The notes under the pieces: model-generated
What the model was told of the DNA's origin: nothing
The model's input: the letters and a program-made list of their open reading frames with translations, nothing else
The model's database searches: none
In this document: one piece after another, positions 21,684 to 31,424 of the stretch
How positions within the stretch are numbered: position 1 is the first letter of the stretch
Layout: each line of letters begins with the position of its first letter
Source of the DNA: a virus
IMG/VR virus record: IMGVR_UViG_3300033146_001455
Location: 1-31,547 of that record
Strand: one strand, 5' to 3'
Length of the DNA: 31,547 nucleotides
Program-made: the position numbers and the translations under genes

Positions 21684-23639
21684 TTATAAATAATCTAATT
21701 GGATTATGGGAGGGTAAATATATAAATAAGCCCCTGCCGATCTTTTAGCCTGCACAGTAATCCAAAAATGATAATTATTTTCAATCTCATAATTTATATC
21801 TGAGACAATATGAGTCCCCGCACCAGTAAAAACATGATCAATGCCAATTTGTGTTTCCGATGTAGTATTGAAAGTCCCTTTATAAAACTGTATTTTAGTA
21901 TTGGCCGCTGAATCATCAGTATACACATAAATAGTAAAGGTATGTATTACAGACCCAGCAGGTTGCTCTATTGGGAATTGCCAGATATCATAAAGACCGT
22001 CGGCAGATACATTGCTACTTCTGGTTATTCCATTCCATGTCATTGTACTATCGGGCGATCGGCCATAAAAAGCCCCTGATAATACAAGAGATTGTTTTAT
22101 AGATTTTATACCTCTAAAAAAACCTGTCCCTCTTATTATTCTGCTTACGCCTGACCCAAAGGAAGAACTTATTGCCCAGCCATTAGTGGTTCTGGTATTG
22201 AAGACATTCGATCGGGAATCGAAACTCTGAAAATTTATCCCGGTACCTCTATCAACTCCAGTGGGATGATTTTCAAGTACAAAATCATAAAATGAATTAT
22301 CATAATTATTCATTGATACGGTTTCTTTAATTCCGTAGGCATCTGCCAAGTCAGAATGTGTATCAATCATCCCTTTATAAAAAGCATTACGTCTGCACCC
22401 ATTATTCAGGATCAATCCATAATCGGTTGTTTTTATGCGCAAACCATAAAAGGCGTTATCATAGATATCATAAGTTGATACACCATCAAAAAAAACTCCA
22501 TCCCCAACACTCTCGTTTTCTATTCGGATATTATAAAAAAAACTTGCTACCATATTATTTATATGTAAAGACCAATTTTTTGCGCTTACTATATCTATAT
22601 TGCTACAGGTAAGTTTTTGTGCATAACCAATAAAAAGTCCGTCTGCTCTGGCATTACAATTAAGGGCTAAATCTATTATAATGTTGTTGTGTACATTATC
22701 GACAATATCGCCAGCAAAAGATAGGATGTTTTCCCCTAAAGGGAAGCCGCCTGATGCTTTTATTTCCGTAGCGCTCCCCATCCCGGATATTTTTTGATTA
22801 TCGCTATTAATAAGTAGAGGCAAATTTGTCATATATATCTTGGCATGCAAGAGCACAGATAAGCTGTTGTCAAGGGCTTTTTGTAATGCGTAACTATCAT
22901 CAGTATACCCGTCGCCTGTCGCCCCCCACATCTCTGGATAAGCTAACTGCAAGCCTGTTAAGGTGATAGACCCCCCCCATACCTGATACGGTACGGGTTG
23001 AAAAATAGAATCAATAGTCAAAGATCCAGCCCCGTCAATAATCGCCCCGCGATCAGTCTTCAGCGTGATATTGTCCGGTATTGTTTCGCTCGTAGTAAGC
23101 GTATAAGTGGTCGTAGTAGATCCACTATTATGCAATAAATGAATCGTTGCGGCCTTCCCAGCAGCTTGGTCAATGTAATATTTTATGGTGTTGTTATTGC
23201 CGGTTACTCCCTGGTCTACTGCCCGATAATCAGGATAAACATCCGTAGGGTCGGGGGGTTCTGCAAAGCCATTAATATAATCAATAGGGAAATGGTCTTG
23301 TTGTGCGCCGGTCGCAGATTTTAAATTTATTTTTGTCGTAGATAGCAGATAAATAATAGCCTGCCCGTTAGCGTCCAAAACCACGGGCCACGGGTTGGGG
23401 ATAGTACAGGCACGGTCTGTATAAGTATCTTTGGGGGTGGTGGTACCTGGCAGGTACGCGTACACCAGCCCCCCAGAAATGGGGATACCCTCAGCGTCTA
23501 CCGCTTGGAAGACTGGATTGTTTAGTATTAATCCGGTTGATGTGGCATGAGCCGAGGAAGCCATGAAAGCCATAGACGCGGCAATAACGATTATTATTGC
23601 CAGAATTGATATGAAATTTGATTTGTTTGTTTTTTTCAT
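21684..23639 (-). CDS. Tailspike / tail fibre, pectate-lyase-like beta helix, with signal peptide
   Basis: 651 residues. An N-terminal signal peptide-like segment (1-32): MKKTNKSNF, a hydrophobic run (IISILAIIIVIAA) and AHA at 30-32 before TST. Next a common phage spike N-domain (about 33-125: NNPVFQAVDAEG, then GTTTPKDTYTDRACT, VVLDANGQAI). From about 237 (WGATGDGYTDDSYALQKALD) the sequence fits a pectate lyase superfamily beta helix with repeated Asn/Asp-rich rungs to about 540; the end is a beta-rich C-terminal domain. Such spikes bind and often cut surface polysaccharide. Start shares ATGA with the upstream gene. The signal peptide is odd for a spike, and a lone C8 run lies at 22971-22978. 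Confidence 0.82.
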   Translation of the reverse strand: MKKTNKSNFISILAIIIVIAASMAFMASSAHATSTGLILNNPVFQAVDAEGIPISGGLVYAYLPGTTTPKDTYTDRACTIPNPWPVVLDANGQAIIYLLSTTKINLKSATGAQQDHFPIDYINGFAEPPDPTDVYPDYRAVDQGVTGNNNTIKYYIDQAAGKAATIHLLHNSGSTTTTYTLTTSETIPDNITLKTDRGAIIDGAGSLTIDSIFQPVPYQVWGGSITLTGLQLAYPEMWGATGDGYTDDSYALQKALDNSLSVLLHAKIYMTNLPLLINSDNQKISGMGSATEIKASGGFPLGENILSFAGDIVDNVHNNIIIDLALNCNARADGLFIGYAQKLTCSNIDIVSAKNWSLHINNMVASFFYNIRIENESVGDGVFFDGVSTYDIYDNAFYGLRIKTTDYGLILNNGCRRNAFYKGMIDTHSDLADAYGIKETVSMNNYDNSFYDFVLENHPTGVDRGTGINFQSFDSRSNVFNTRTTNGWAISSSFGSGVSRIIRGTGFFRGIKSIKQSLVLSGAFYGRSPDSTMTWNGITRSSNVSADGLYDIWQFPIEQPAGSVIHTFTIYVYTDDSAANTKIQFYKGTFNTTSETQIGIDHVFTGAGTHIVSDINYEIENNYHFWITVQAKRSAGAYLYIYPPIIQLDYL

Positions 23640-26600
23640 TTTCTTTGGTTTCTCCTGTCTATTGATTTTATTCTTGGAGTAGATTGCATGATCCCGAGAG
23701 CTGCCATGTGGCCTATCATTCTTTGTTTTACCAGATCCGGTTTTATGCCTTTGCTGGCCATGATCAAAGTTGTTGAAAAATTAGGATCAAGAAGTGCCCG
23801 GTTTATGATCATGTTTATTTGCTGATCGCTGTAATTTTTAATAGGGCTCATTGCTGCCTTGACCACGGCAGCTACCTTTCCTACACCCATAAAGCTTTTT
23901 TTGGCCAGATGGGTGATGATGTTTTCTGCTGTATCGCTTCCACCGCCAACCGGGGATCTGGTGTTCCGGTGCATAATCCGGAGAGCCCCACGGACATCGT
24001 TTAAGGCCTTCAGTTTTTCAGGAGAACCTTTATATAATACCCGCATTGCAGAAGCATATTTTTTTATGTTTTTATCCAGCCCAGCAAGCCCTATGATTTT
24101 TTCTCCAAATGCGTCCGTTGCCGTTGTTTCGGATGCCGTCAGAATATGATCTATCAGTGAATTTTGAAGCCCTGCTACCGCCGCCTTGTCACCCCTCATG
24201 GATTTGAGCATGTTCTCAACCGCTGCCCGTTGGGATGGCCCAGACAAGGCTTTGCCTATTGCTTTTTCTGGGTCAGTGCCAAGAAGTTTGGCCGTTGCTG
24301 ATTTTTCAAACTCTTTTTTAAACTCCGTGGCCTTTGTCAGCTCACCCCGGGCATTTTTAAGACTGGTAAACTTGCCGGTTATCCCATACTTATCAAGAGC
24401 TATTCGGTGTTTGTGCATCCACCGCCTTAACCCAGCCTCTGTTAATTCTCCAGTGGCTGGATTTGTTGCGGAATGGATAAGGTCTTGAGTGGCGTAATCA
24501 AGGATAGCTTGCCGGGCTTTTGGGTCTTTTCCAACAGCTTTTAGTAGGTAATCCGCGGCATCTGCGCCAGCTTTACCGGGACGAAAAAACTTTGAGGCAA
24601 TCTGAGCAGACTGTACTTTATCCGCTCCGTCTTTTCCTTTAGAAAGAATGCTTTTTACTTCGCCTTGTTTGAATTTTTCAATATATTCAGTTTTCCATAC
24701 TCCCCTTGCTTTTTTTAAATCAGCCGCTGCCTTTTTTTGCGCTTCTTTAAGCGTGACTTTCTCCGATGCGGCCTGAGCTTTAGATGACAAATAGCTCACA
24801 TCTTTTCCGGTTTTTATCCCGTCCACCGTTACCTCATCAAAAACAGACAATTCAAAATCAGTCCCAAATTTGTCAACAATAATGGCTCCACCGTCATTCA
24901 CGCCTTCAACTTTAAAATCTCCTTCAACTGTGCCTATTTTGCCTGTAAATTCGTCGCCTTCTTTGAAATCCCCAACAGATTTTTTTATCCCCCCCATAGG
25001 CTCATACCCATCGGCAATCATATCATCAGCCGCACCAGCTCCGATTTGCGACTGATCGGTGTTTTTGAATTCTTGGGAAGCATCATCAATGTATTTAAAC
25101 CGTCCCGCCTGTTTTTCGGTAAGCGGTTTACCCGCTGAGACTTTATCAATCAGCGTGTTTATTTCTTTCCTGGAAAATTGATCCCCACCAGCCTTCTTTA
25201 CTGCTTGCTGCATATTCCGCATCCATTGTGGAGAACTGGCAGAAAAATAAACCCTATCCCCTTCTTGGTCATAATTATATCCACGGGTTTCAGACCCGCT
25301 AACTTCAGCTTTCATACCTGCATAGGCTTCGGCCTTCGTGGCTTTCTCAGGACTCACAGTGGATGGCTCGGCTTTTTCAATAAAATCGTCAACCGCCCGT
25401 TGAGCTTTTTTTAGCCTGGAAGTGAAGCCAGCTTCCTTCTGGACACCACCACGAATCTGTTTTTTAATATTTGAACTTAGACTCTGTGCTTCTTTTAGGC
25501 TTATTTTGTTTCCGTCTGCCTCAATCAACTTTATCGCTCTTTCCAAAACGGGAGGAATAACGTCATCGCCGATGTCTTCATATCGGTCAAAGGGTTGCCT
25601 GATGTCGTCAAGCTGCTTCGATAAGCCCGCCGCCTCAAACTCCATTTCCGGTAATTCTTCAAACAGCTTGCCGCCTTTGGTTTGTGCCGCCTTTGATCCT
25701 GCTGTGAGGCTCTTTTTTATGGCTTTCCCGGCTTCCTGGACGTCCCCGGTGTCAATTCTACCAACTTCGGTGGATAGTTTTTCTTCGGCAGATAAAACTC
25801 TTTGGCTTACCGATTCAGATGTTTTTTGTGCAGACGTTAAAGCTCTGTCAATGCCCCCCGCACCCTGCTTGCCGTAAATATATTTTCTTAGGGCCTCGGA
25901 GTTCGCTGCTTTTTGCTCTAATTCGTCCCCGGCAAAGGTTCCAGGCTCCCGCATTTGTGCCCGCTCAAACTGAATTGTGGAGGGGTCACCGGTCTTTTGT
26001 CCCCTGGTGAATTTTAGCCCTGGGATTTCTTTTTCAAGTTTTGTTGCTTGGTCAATATTTTTTGCTATCAACGGGCCTTCTGACGTGTGCGCTGTGAGTA
26101 TTTCGCCAGCTCTGGTGGCTGCCCCTTTGGGTGTCAATGGTGGCAACAAATGAGATGCTGCCCTGCCAACACCCTTTATTGCGGGGATTGCCGCCGCAAT
26201 CGCACCCTGGCCACCGGCCTCAAACGCCGCACCCTCGACAAACCGCTTCCCGGCCTCTCCCAGTTCCCTAGGTAGAGATTTTTGTTTTTGCAAGCCCATC
26301 CATTGGTCCAGCAAATCAGCGGTTTCGCCACCGATCGCATATCCAAGACCACTGCCAGCCACGGACAACAACGGAGTTGCCAACCCCCCGGTTGTTGCCA
26401 CCCCTGCACCGGCCCCAATAACAGCCCCAGCCACAGAGCCCCCCATTTCGAGCAAGGGCCTACCGTATTCGCTTACTTTTTTCTTTAATATATCAGTAAT
26501 ATCGTCAACTGTCATTTGCCCAATATCCGTAGAATCATCTTCTACCGGGTCACCATAATCCAATGGATTGAAACCACCGGGTTCTGGCCGAGCAGGGGGG

Positions 26601-26680
26601 GTGGATGGTGCAAGAGCATTTATCCCAACAATTTCATCTTCTACCGGGTCACCATAATCAAGTGGATTAAAATCAACCAT
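23636..26680 (-). CDS. Large internal ejection protein (P22 gp16-like position)
   Basis: 1014 residues, the last of three ejection-type genes. N-terminus holds a duplicated peptide FNPLDYGDPVEDE (4-16) and FNPLDYGDPVEDD (37-49). Residues 80-118 are a Gly/Ala-rich glycine-zipper (GGSVAGAVIGAGAG, then SGLGYAIGGE) that could span a membrane. Then helical, Lys/Glu-rich sequence to the end, with an inserted beta-rich part near 580-640 (KIGTVEGDFKVEG, DKFGTDFELSVFD). In P22 gp16 and similar proteins leave the head with the DNA and form part of a channel through the cell envelope. Overlaps gp20-like stop (TAATG) and tailspike start (ATGA). Role by synteny and composition. Confidence 0.7.
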   Translation of the reverse strand: MVDFNPLDYGDPVEDEIVGINALAPSTPPARPEPGGFNPLDYGDPVEDDSTDIGQMTVDDITDILKKKVSEYGRPLLEMGGSVAGAVIGAGAGVATTGGLATPLLSVAGSGLGYAIGGETADLLDQWMGLQKQKSLPRELGEAGKRFVEGAAFEAGGQGAIAAAIPAIKGVGRAASHLLPPLTPKGAATRAGEILTAHTSEGPLIAKNIDQATKLEKEIPGLKFTRGQKTGDPSTIQFERAQMREPGTFAGDELEQKAANSEALRKYIYGKQGAGGIDRALTSAQKTSESVSQRVLSAEEKLSTEVGRIDTGDVQEAGKAIKKSLTAGSKAAQTKGGKLFEELPEMEFEAAGLSKQLDDIRQPFDRYEDIGDDVIPPVLERAIKLIEADGNKISLKEAQSLSSNIKKQIRGGVQKEAGFTSRLKKAQRAVDDFIEKAEPSTVSPEKATKAEAYAGMKAEVSGSETRGYNYDQEGDRVYFSASSPQWMRNMQQAVKKAGGDQFSRKEINTLIDKVSAGKPLTEKQAGRFKYIDDASQEFKNTDQSQIGAGAADDMIADGYEPMGGIKKSVGDFKEGDEFTGKIGTVEGDFKVEGVNDGGAIIVDKFGTDFELSVFDEVTVDGIKTGKDVSYLSSKAQAASEKVTLKEAQKKAAADLKKARGVWKTEYIEKFKQGEVKSILSKGKDGADKVQSAQIASKFFRPGKAGADAADYLLKAVGKDPKARQAILDYATQDLIHSATNPATGELTEAGLRRWMHKHRIALDKYGITGKFTSLKNARGELTKATEFKKEFEKSATAKLLGTDPEKAIGKALSGPSQRAAVENMLKSMRGDKAAVAGLQNSLIDHILTASETTATDAFGEKIIGLAGLDKNIKKYASAMRVLYKGSPEKLKALNDVRGALRIMHRNTRSPVGGGSDTAENIITHLAKKSFMGVGKVAAVVKAAMSPIKNYSDQQINMIINRALLDPNFSTTLIMASKGIKPDLVKQRMIGHMAALGIMQSTPRIKSIDRRNQRK

Positions 26681-28173
26681 TATTTTTTCCTATATTTTTT
26701 ACCATCAGGGCCAACGAAAATATCACCGGGTTGTAATGCCTCAATTTCACCAATCGGCGTGGGTTTTGTGCCTGCCCCGTATGCCCTTGTTTTCATCCTG
26801 GTTCTTGTCCTGTTTAATTGAGCCCTTACACTTTCAATTCGGTAATTGGCCGCATGTTTAGTCTCTTCCAGGAGCTGAAGCATATCTTTCACAGATAAAT
26901 TTTTATCATGAATTTTGGCCCATTTCTCTTGGGCTCCCTGGGAAAGCTCAGCCACGGACCCCGTGGCACCCGTGGCCAGCTTTCCAATCTCTGCTTCGAT
27001 TTCTGTAAGATACAGGTCGTATTTAGCCTGTAGCGGACTTCCAAGAATCTTTCCACGCAAAGTCCTGAGCGGGATATTGAAAAGCCGAGTGTCATAAGTT
27101 TTTAAATCTTTTGAAAGCTCCCTGACTTTATCAACTTGAGAGTTTAGGTTGGTCACAAAGCTACCCATCGAGCTTAATTGCTTGTCCAGGAAATTGAGAC
27201 TCCCCTGGATCGACTTTGTATCGGCCTGCTTTGAGACAGTATCCAGTGCAGCCTCGGCAGGTGTTTTCCCGGGGATATCAGGAACGCCGTCTTCGTCTGC
27301 ACCCATTGCCAGTCTTGCAGCACTTTTAGCAATCGACATTCTGACCTTTGCCGCCGCCTTCCCTCTACCAAGAATTGGGAATTTTCCGGTTAAATTATAA
27401 TTTTCTCCCCAAAAGTTCACCTCATCGCCGGTCATGTTTTCTGCGTCCACGTCCACGCCTGTTATTTTATTATTGTAAGCCTTTACGTCGGGGTGTTCTA
27501 TCGGATACCCCTGGTCAAGCAGTGACTGGCGTTCTTGCATTAATTTTCTAAGCGGTGATGGGGAATAGTTAGCACTTCCAATTCCTGTCCCTGGCTTATC
27601 CATGGCCCCGCTGGCCACCTGTTCCCATGTCTTTTTTTTGGGATTCCATTGCTTGGTAATCTTGTTTCGGCCCTCTTGGAACACTTTTGTTATCGGAGCC
27701 TTGGCCTCTTTTAGTTTGATCGATCCGCCCTTGGAAGCGAACCATTTCCATGTTTGCGGATTTTTCATATGCTGAGGGGCTTGAGATACTTGATCCACCA
27801 GTTCCGCGACAACAGAAGCTGGCCCGGTAAAAACAGAATCCTCATAATCGATTGACACATCTTTCCCGAGTATAGAAATACCAGCCTCTGATTTACCGCC
27901 CAATGATTTATAAATTTGGTTGGCCTGTTCTGTATTGCCAGCTTGTAGGGCTTTTCCGATAGCTCTGGCTTCCCTGACGTACCCGGCTTCCTCTGCCTGC
28001 CCTTCTCTTTGGTTTATCAAATAATTGCGGTCTTCTGTGTGCTCGGTGGCTGCCTGCTCACGGGTAGTGTCCAGATAATTTTGCTCCTTGGTCCGTTGTT
28101 GTTTTTGATCCATGGCCTGAGCGAAGCCCAAATAATTTGGTTGATATGTTTGTAAAGCCGGTAATTGTCGCAT
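26680..28173 (-). CDS. Internal ejection protein (P22 gp20-like position)
   Basis: 497 residues; GGGAG before the ATG at 28173. N-terminal 60 residues are polar with a Gln-rich tract (AMDQKQQRTKEQNYLDTTRE). Later parts are long charged helices (VDKVRELSKDLKTYDTRL, LYLTEIEAEIGKLATG, NYRIESVRAQLNRTRTRM). No enzymatic motif. P22 gp20 and its relatives have the same look: mid-size, coiled-coil, packaged with DNA. Placed between gp7-like and gp16-like genes, overlapping the latter by one base. Function assigned by position. Confidence 0.65.
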   Translation of the reverse strand: MRQLPALQTYQPNYLGFAQAMDQKQQRTKEQNYLDTTREQAATEHTEDRNYLINQREGQAEEAGYVREARAIGKALQAGNTEQANQIYKSLGGKSEAGISILGKDVSIDYEDSVFTGPASVVAELVDQVSQAPQHMKNPQTWKWFASKGGSIKLKEAKAPITKVFQEGRNKITKQWNPKKKTWEQVASGAMDKPGTGIGSANYSPSPLRKLMQERQSLLDQGYPIEHPDVKAYNNKITGVDVDAENMTGDEVNFWGENYNLTGKFPILGRGKAAAKVRMSIAKSAARLAMGADEDGVPDIPGKTPAEAALDTVSKQADTKSIQGSLNFLDKQLSSMGSFVTNLNSQVDKVRELSKDLKTYDTRLFNIPLRTLRGKILGSPLQAKYDLYLTEIEAEIGKLATGATGSVAELSQGAQEKWAKIHDKNLSVKDMLQLLEETKHAANYRIESVRAQLNRTRTRMKTRAYGAGTKPTPIGEIEALQPGDIFVGPDGKKYRKK

Positions 28174-28188
28174 TTGCGAATACTCCCA

Positions 28189-28848
28189 TTATTGATTATA
28201 TATGTATGCCCCGGTCATAAGCGCATTACTTATATTGTTAGCACCCCCAGCAAAGGCATTGGCTTGATTGATATAGCCACTGGCCCTGGCGTCCCCGGCG
28301 TTCTCCACCCCCATAGAAAGCGCATTCCCCACCCCTTGACCCGTAGCGATGGCATTTTGTGCGTTCTGACTGGCGGTTGTTTGCCCCACCCCAGAAAGCG
28401 ATTGTAAAGGAGTCAAACTCTGATAATACCTTGAAAGAAAATTATCATATTTAGTGCTGGCGTAATCTTGAGCATACCGAGACAAGGCCTTTTGCGTGGC
28501 CCCTGACCGTAACCTGCCAGTTGCGGAAGCCGCCGCCAACGTAGGACTTTCGACAAATTCTTTATATCCAAATTGATACCCAGGGTCTTGTTGCGGATCA
28601 AACTGCCCCGGCCCCGCCGATACTTTGCCTTGAAGCTGGGTTAAAGCATTCTCCCCGGCCTCACGCCAGGGGGCGGTATCCTCTCTGGACTGGTAATACA
28701 TTTCTTTCTGAGTATCTGCTGATATCTGTGCCGCTTCCAGGCTTGCGTCCGCTTGGGTGTCCGCTGCTTTGCTGGCTGCTTTGCTGCTTTTGCTTGACGC
28801 AACACTCCCGATCACCGCCCCCCCCACAACTGCTGCTCCCACTGCCAT
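28189..28848 (-). CDS. Internal ejection protein (P22 gp7-like / DNA transfer protein family)
   Basis: 219 residues; GAGGGG before the ATG at 28848. N-terminus hydrophobic Ala/Gly/Val (AVGAAVVGGAVIGSVASS), then APWREAGENALTQL, DPGYQFGYKEF, SGATQKALSRYAQDYAS, and NFLSRYYQSLTPLQSLSGVG. This string of motifs is very common in podoviral DNA transfer or ejection proteins (P22 gp7 class) annotated in many phages. The membrane-prone N-terminus fits a part that enters the host envelope. Best supported of the three ejection genes. Confidence 0.75.
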   Translation of the reverse strand: MAVGAAVVGGAVIGSVASSKSSKAASKAADTQADASLEAAQISADTQKEMYYQSREDTAPWREAGENALTQLQGKVSAGPGQFDPQQDPGYQFGYKEFVESPTLAAASATGRLRSGATQKALSRYAQDYASTKYDNFLSRYYQSLTPLQSLSGVGQTTASQNAQNAIATGQGVGNALSMGVENAGDARASGYINQANAFAGGANNISNALMTGAYIYNQ

Positions 28849-28865
28849 TTTTTACCCCTCCCCCA

Positions 28866-29309
28866 TTATTTTTTTGCGAGTCCTGTAATCACCTGATCGA
28901 ACAATTTTCCATTTTTAAAAAAACTTTTAGCCAAAATTCCCTCTATTTTAAAGCCGCATTTTATAGCAAGATTCACGGCTGAACCACAATATGACGGGGT
29001 TAACCCCATTATTTTTTTGCATTTAGTATTTTTAAACATCCAATCTATTGCCTCCCTCCCCGCGACCCATGATGGCTTTCTTTCAAGCCCCTTCCTGCAT
29101 TGCATGTGTCCTTGATACAGAATTGTAGTCATTGGGTGAAAGATAAATAGGCTACATGGATCTGGAGACAGGAAATAAACAGACTCGTTGTTTAGCAAAA
29201 TTTCGGAATTAATAATCCCATTATTAAAGTCATCAGTAATAAACGGATAAATAGACGGATCGTTTAAAAAATCGTTGGTAAATTTGAGGTCTGATATTGT
29301 CAATCTCAT
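28866..29309 (-). CDS. P22 gp14-like GNAT-fold protein (DUF2824 type)
   Basis: 147 residues, overlapping the previous stop in ATGA. The core (YFLSPDPCSLFIFHPMTTI, SWVAGREAIDWMFKNTKC, KIMGLTPSYCGSAVNLAIKC, GFKIEGILAKSFFKNG) follows the GNAT order of strands and helices, and the last block is like the acetyltransferase C-terminal strands. In P22 the gene before the ejection proteins, 14, is a small protein of this type (DUF2824) of unclear role. It could be an inactive GNAT that helps head assembly. Assigned by fold pattern and synteny. Confidence 0.65.
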   Translation of the reverse strand: MRLTISDLKFTNDFLNDPSIYPFITDDFNNGIINSEILLNNESVYFLSPDPCSLFIFHPMTTILYQGHMQCRKGLERKPSWVAGREAIDWMFKNTKCKKIMGLTPSYCGSAVNLAIKCGFKIEGILAKSFFKNGKLFDQVITGLAKK

Positions 29310-30061
29310 GTCATCAACCCCCCCGCTTGAAGTTTATCTATCAATGAGTTTATCACACTGACCGCTGAATTAAAGTCAGTTTTTGTCACGGCTGCTGTTA
29401 AATCCGCTGGATCACCGCTGGCTGTGGATGCGTCCCCCTGCGTTGCTGATTTTTTGTTATCAACATAACCCTTGGTCGCTGGATGAGTAGGAGCTGTTGG
29501 AGTGTAAGCGGCAATGCTGTTTTTGGCTATGTAAACCGTTGAATGATCATCATCCCCCAATCCAGTCAAAGCCCCATGGTCACTGACCCCACTATTATCA
29601 TCAACGTATTTTTTCGTTGCCGGGTTGTAATCATCGGCTGGCGTATATATTGTTAAATTCGCTTTGTTTAAGAACCTTGCATCGCCCCTGCTTTCTGTTA
29701 AATATTGCGTATGATCATCGTTTGAAAGATTTGTAAGGGAATCATGTCTGACCGTCCCGCCACCTTGGCTATCAGTGTGATCGTGTGTCGCGTTTGAGAA
29801 ATCAGCAATAGTAGGGATTGATAATGTTTTGTTTGATAAGGCTTGCGCATCGGAAGTGCCCACCACATCGCCAGACGGCAAACCCTTCCCTGAGTCTTGA
29901 ATCCCTCCTGAATTGTCAAACACAACTATGTGGCTTTCAATCGCTGTGGTTAATTCACTGATTTTGATGTTCATGACCCGTTGGACGTCATTTAGCCATG
30001 CTGCGAAAACTTTACCGACGGTTGACGTAACCCCTCTTGGAATTTTATTTAGACTGGTCAT
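29306..30061 (-). CDS. Tail needle / fibre-type protein
   Basis: 251 residues. Start ATG at 30061 (MTSLNKIPRGVT) has AAGGAG eight bases upstream; the GTG three codons before is less likely. Trimeric fibre motifs: two copies of an H-D-x-L-x-x-L-x-x-D-D-H element (HDSLTNLSNDDHTQYL and HGALTGLGDDDHSTVY) and two YTP...PATK(K/G)YVD repeats. P22 has the needle gp26 at this place; this one lacks a long coiled coil, so it may be a fibre rather than a needle. Stop overlaps the next gene in ATGA. Confidence 0.6.
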   Translation of the reverse strand: MTSLNKIPRGVTSTVGKVFAAWLNDVQRVMNIKISELTTAIESHIVVFDNSGGIQDSGKGLPSGDVVGTSDAQALSNKTLSIPTIADFSNATHDHTDSQGGGTVRHDSLTNLSNDDHTQYLTESRGDARFLNKANLTIYTPADDYNPATKKYVDDNSGVSDHGALTGLGDDDHSTVYIAKNSIAAYTPTAPTHPATKGYVDNKKSATQGDASTASGDPADLTAAVTKTDFNSAVSVINSLIDKLQAGGLMT

Positions 30062-31424
30062 CCATTTCACTCCTTACGGGATTCAGCGTGGCCCCAAGAA
30101 TCATTTTTCTGTAAGCCCCCGGCAAAATCAATTCGTATATTCTGTCTTCGCTGCTACCGAGTTTATTCCAAGATATTTTATTTTTATACTCCCCTCGCAA
30201 ACCCATTGACCGCCACAGCTCGCTTGACCACGTGTTTCCATTGTCATCCGAGTACTTGAGGATAGCCTGGGGCTCCTCATCAAGCGGAAAGGACCCAGTG
30301 TCAAACTCGACTTCCAGTTTGAAGTGAAAAAGCCTTTTGCGGTCTGGATGAAACACCCGTGCCCTGACGATAGCCCTGCCGTCATCGTATGTGTCAAAAT
30401 CAAACTCATACAATTTTCCGTTTTCGAAATCACCGGTGATCCTTTTATTCCGAAACATGGCGTAACAGTTGGGTTGATACCTCAAATCCATTATCCCACT
30501 TGCCCTGGTGTGCCATTGGCCTGTGGATACATCAAAAACAAAAACCTTGGCATCTGCACTAAAAACCAGCACATAAAAAGTATGACCTTCATGTGTGTAT
30601 GCAAATGCGTGGGAAGATTCAGGCGAAGCTAACAGGCTTATTTGATATTCTATATTCCGGTTTGAAACGATCTGTGGCGTATATCCGTTGGCCCTCACCA
30701 CCTGCCCCCCGTCATCCAGCCACAGCACCGAATTGTCCAGCTTTGCCGCCGTGTGACCCGACATACAACCCCGTTCGATGAATGCCCCGGGGATGCGCTC
30801 AAAAGGGAAATCAGCATTGCCGGTGTTTTGAAATACCTCTGTTGTTGTCTCCCCGAAAATCCATAATTCCCGGTGATCGGAGATGACAGCCAGCGCCTTG
30901 TCTGGCTGTGCTTCTGCACTGCCGTAGTCAAGGGCATCCCAGGTGGTCCCGTCGTTAATCCCGGAGATATAAAAAATATCCTCCCCGGACACAGGACAGA
31001 TAAAATATCCATCCTGAAAGGCCACATCCACCGGGGGGTATGGAACCCCGGCCCCAGAGATGGCGCTACCAGACACAATATATCCAGCAGACCCGTCGAC
31101 AATCATAAGCTGTGTTGGGTTGTGTGCCATGGAGACCACACCGCTTGAAGTTGATAGGCCCCCGGTTAATCCTGAGGCAACACCGCTGGGATCAATCTGG
31201 AAGACTTTGTTTCCGACAACAGCATAAATGCTCCCGCTAAACACATGCAGACCCCGCACTTCTGCAAACTCTCCAGGATCGCAAAAATCTTTTAGCCCTG
31301 GAATATTAACCAGTGCGAACGGCTTCTTGCCCTCGGCATCTAACACGGGGAAAAGATTTTGACATTTAGAAGCGCTGGTGCCCGCAACCCGCCCATGCAC
31401 TCCAGGCATAAAATCAACCTTCAT
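30045..31424 (-). CDS. Packaged DNA stabilization protein (P22 gp10-like)
   Basis: 459 residues (P22 gp10 is 472). Seen: MKVDFMPGVHGRVAGTSASK then NLFPVLDAEGKKPFALVNIP near the N-terminus, LHVFSGSIYAVVGNKVFQI, the beta-propeller-like middle (LWIFGETTTEVFQNTG, GAFIERGCMSG, VLWLDDGGQVVR), and DGRAIVRARVFHPDRKRLF. This string order is that of the phage stabilise family. It sits under the portal/connector in the head completion complex and helps keep DNA in. Start overlaps the upstream stop in TAATG. Confident by motifs and synteny. Confidence 0.85.
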   Translation of the reverse strand: MKVDFMPGVHGRVAGTSASKCQNLFPVLDAEGKKPFALVNIPGLKDFCDPGEFAEVRGLHVFSGSIYAVVGNKVFQIDPSGVASGLTGGLSTSSGVVSMAHNPTQLMIVDGSAGYIVSGSAISGAGVPYPPVDVAFQDGYFICPVSGEDIFYISGINDGTTWDALDYGSAEAQPDKALAVISDHRELWIFGETTTEVFQNTGNADFPFERIPGAFIERGCMSGHTAAKLDNSVLWLDDGGQVVRANGYTPQIVSNRNIEYQISLLASPESSHAFAYTHEGHTFYVLVFSADAKVFVFDVSTGQWHTRASGIMDLRYQPNCYAMFRNKRITGDFENGKLYEFDFDTYDDGRAIVRARVFHPDRKRLFHFKLEVEFDTGSFPLDEEPQAILKYSDDNGNTWSSELWRSMGLRGEYKNKISWNKLGSSEDRIYELILPGAYRKMILGATLNPVRSEMDDQSK

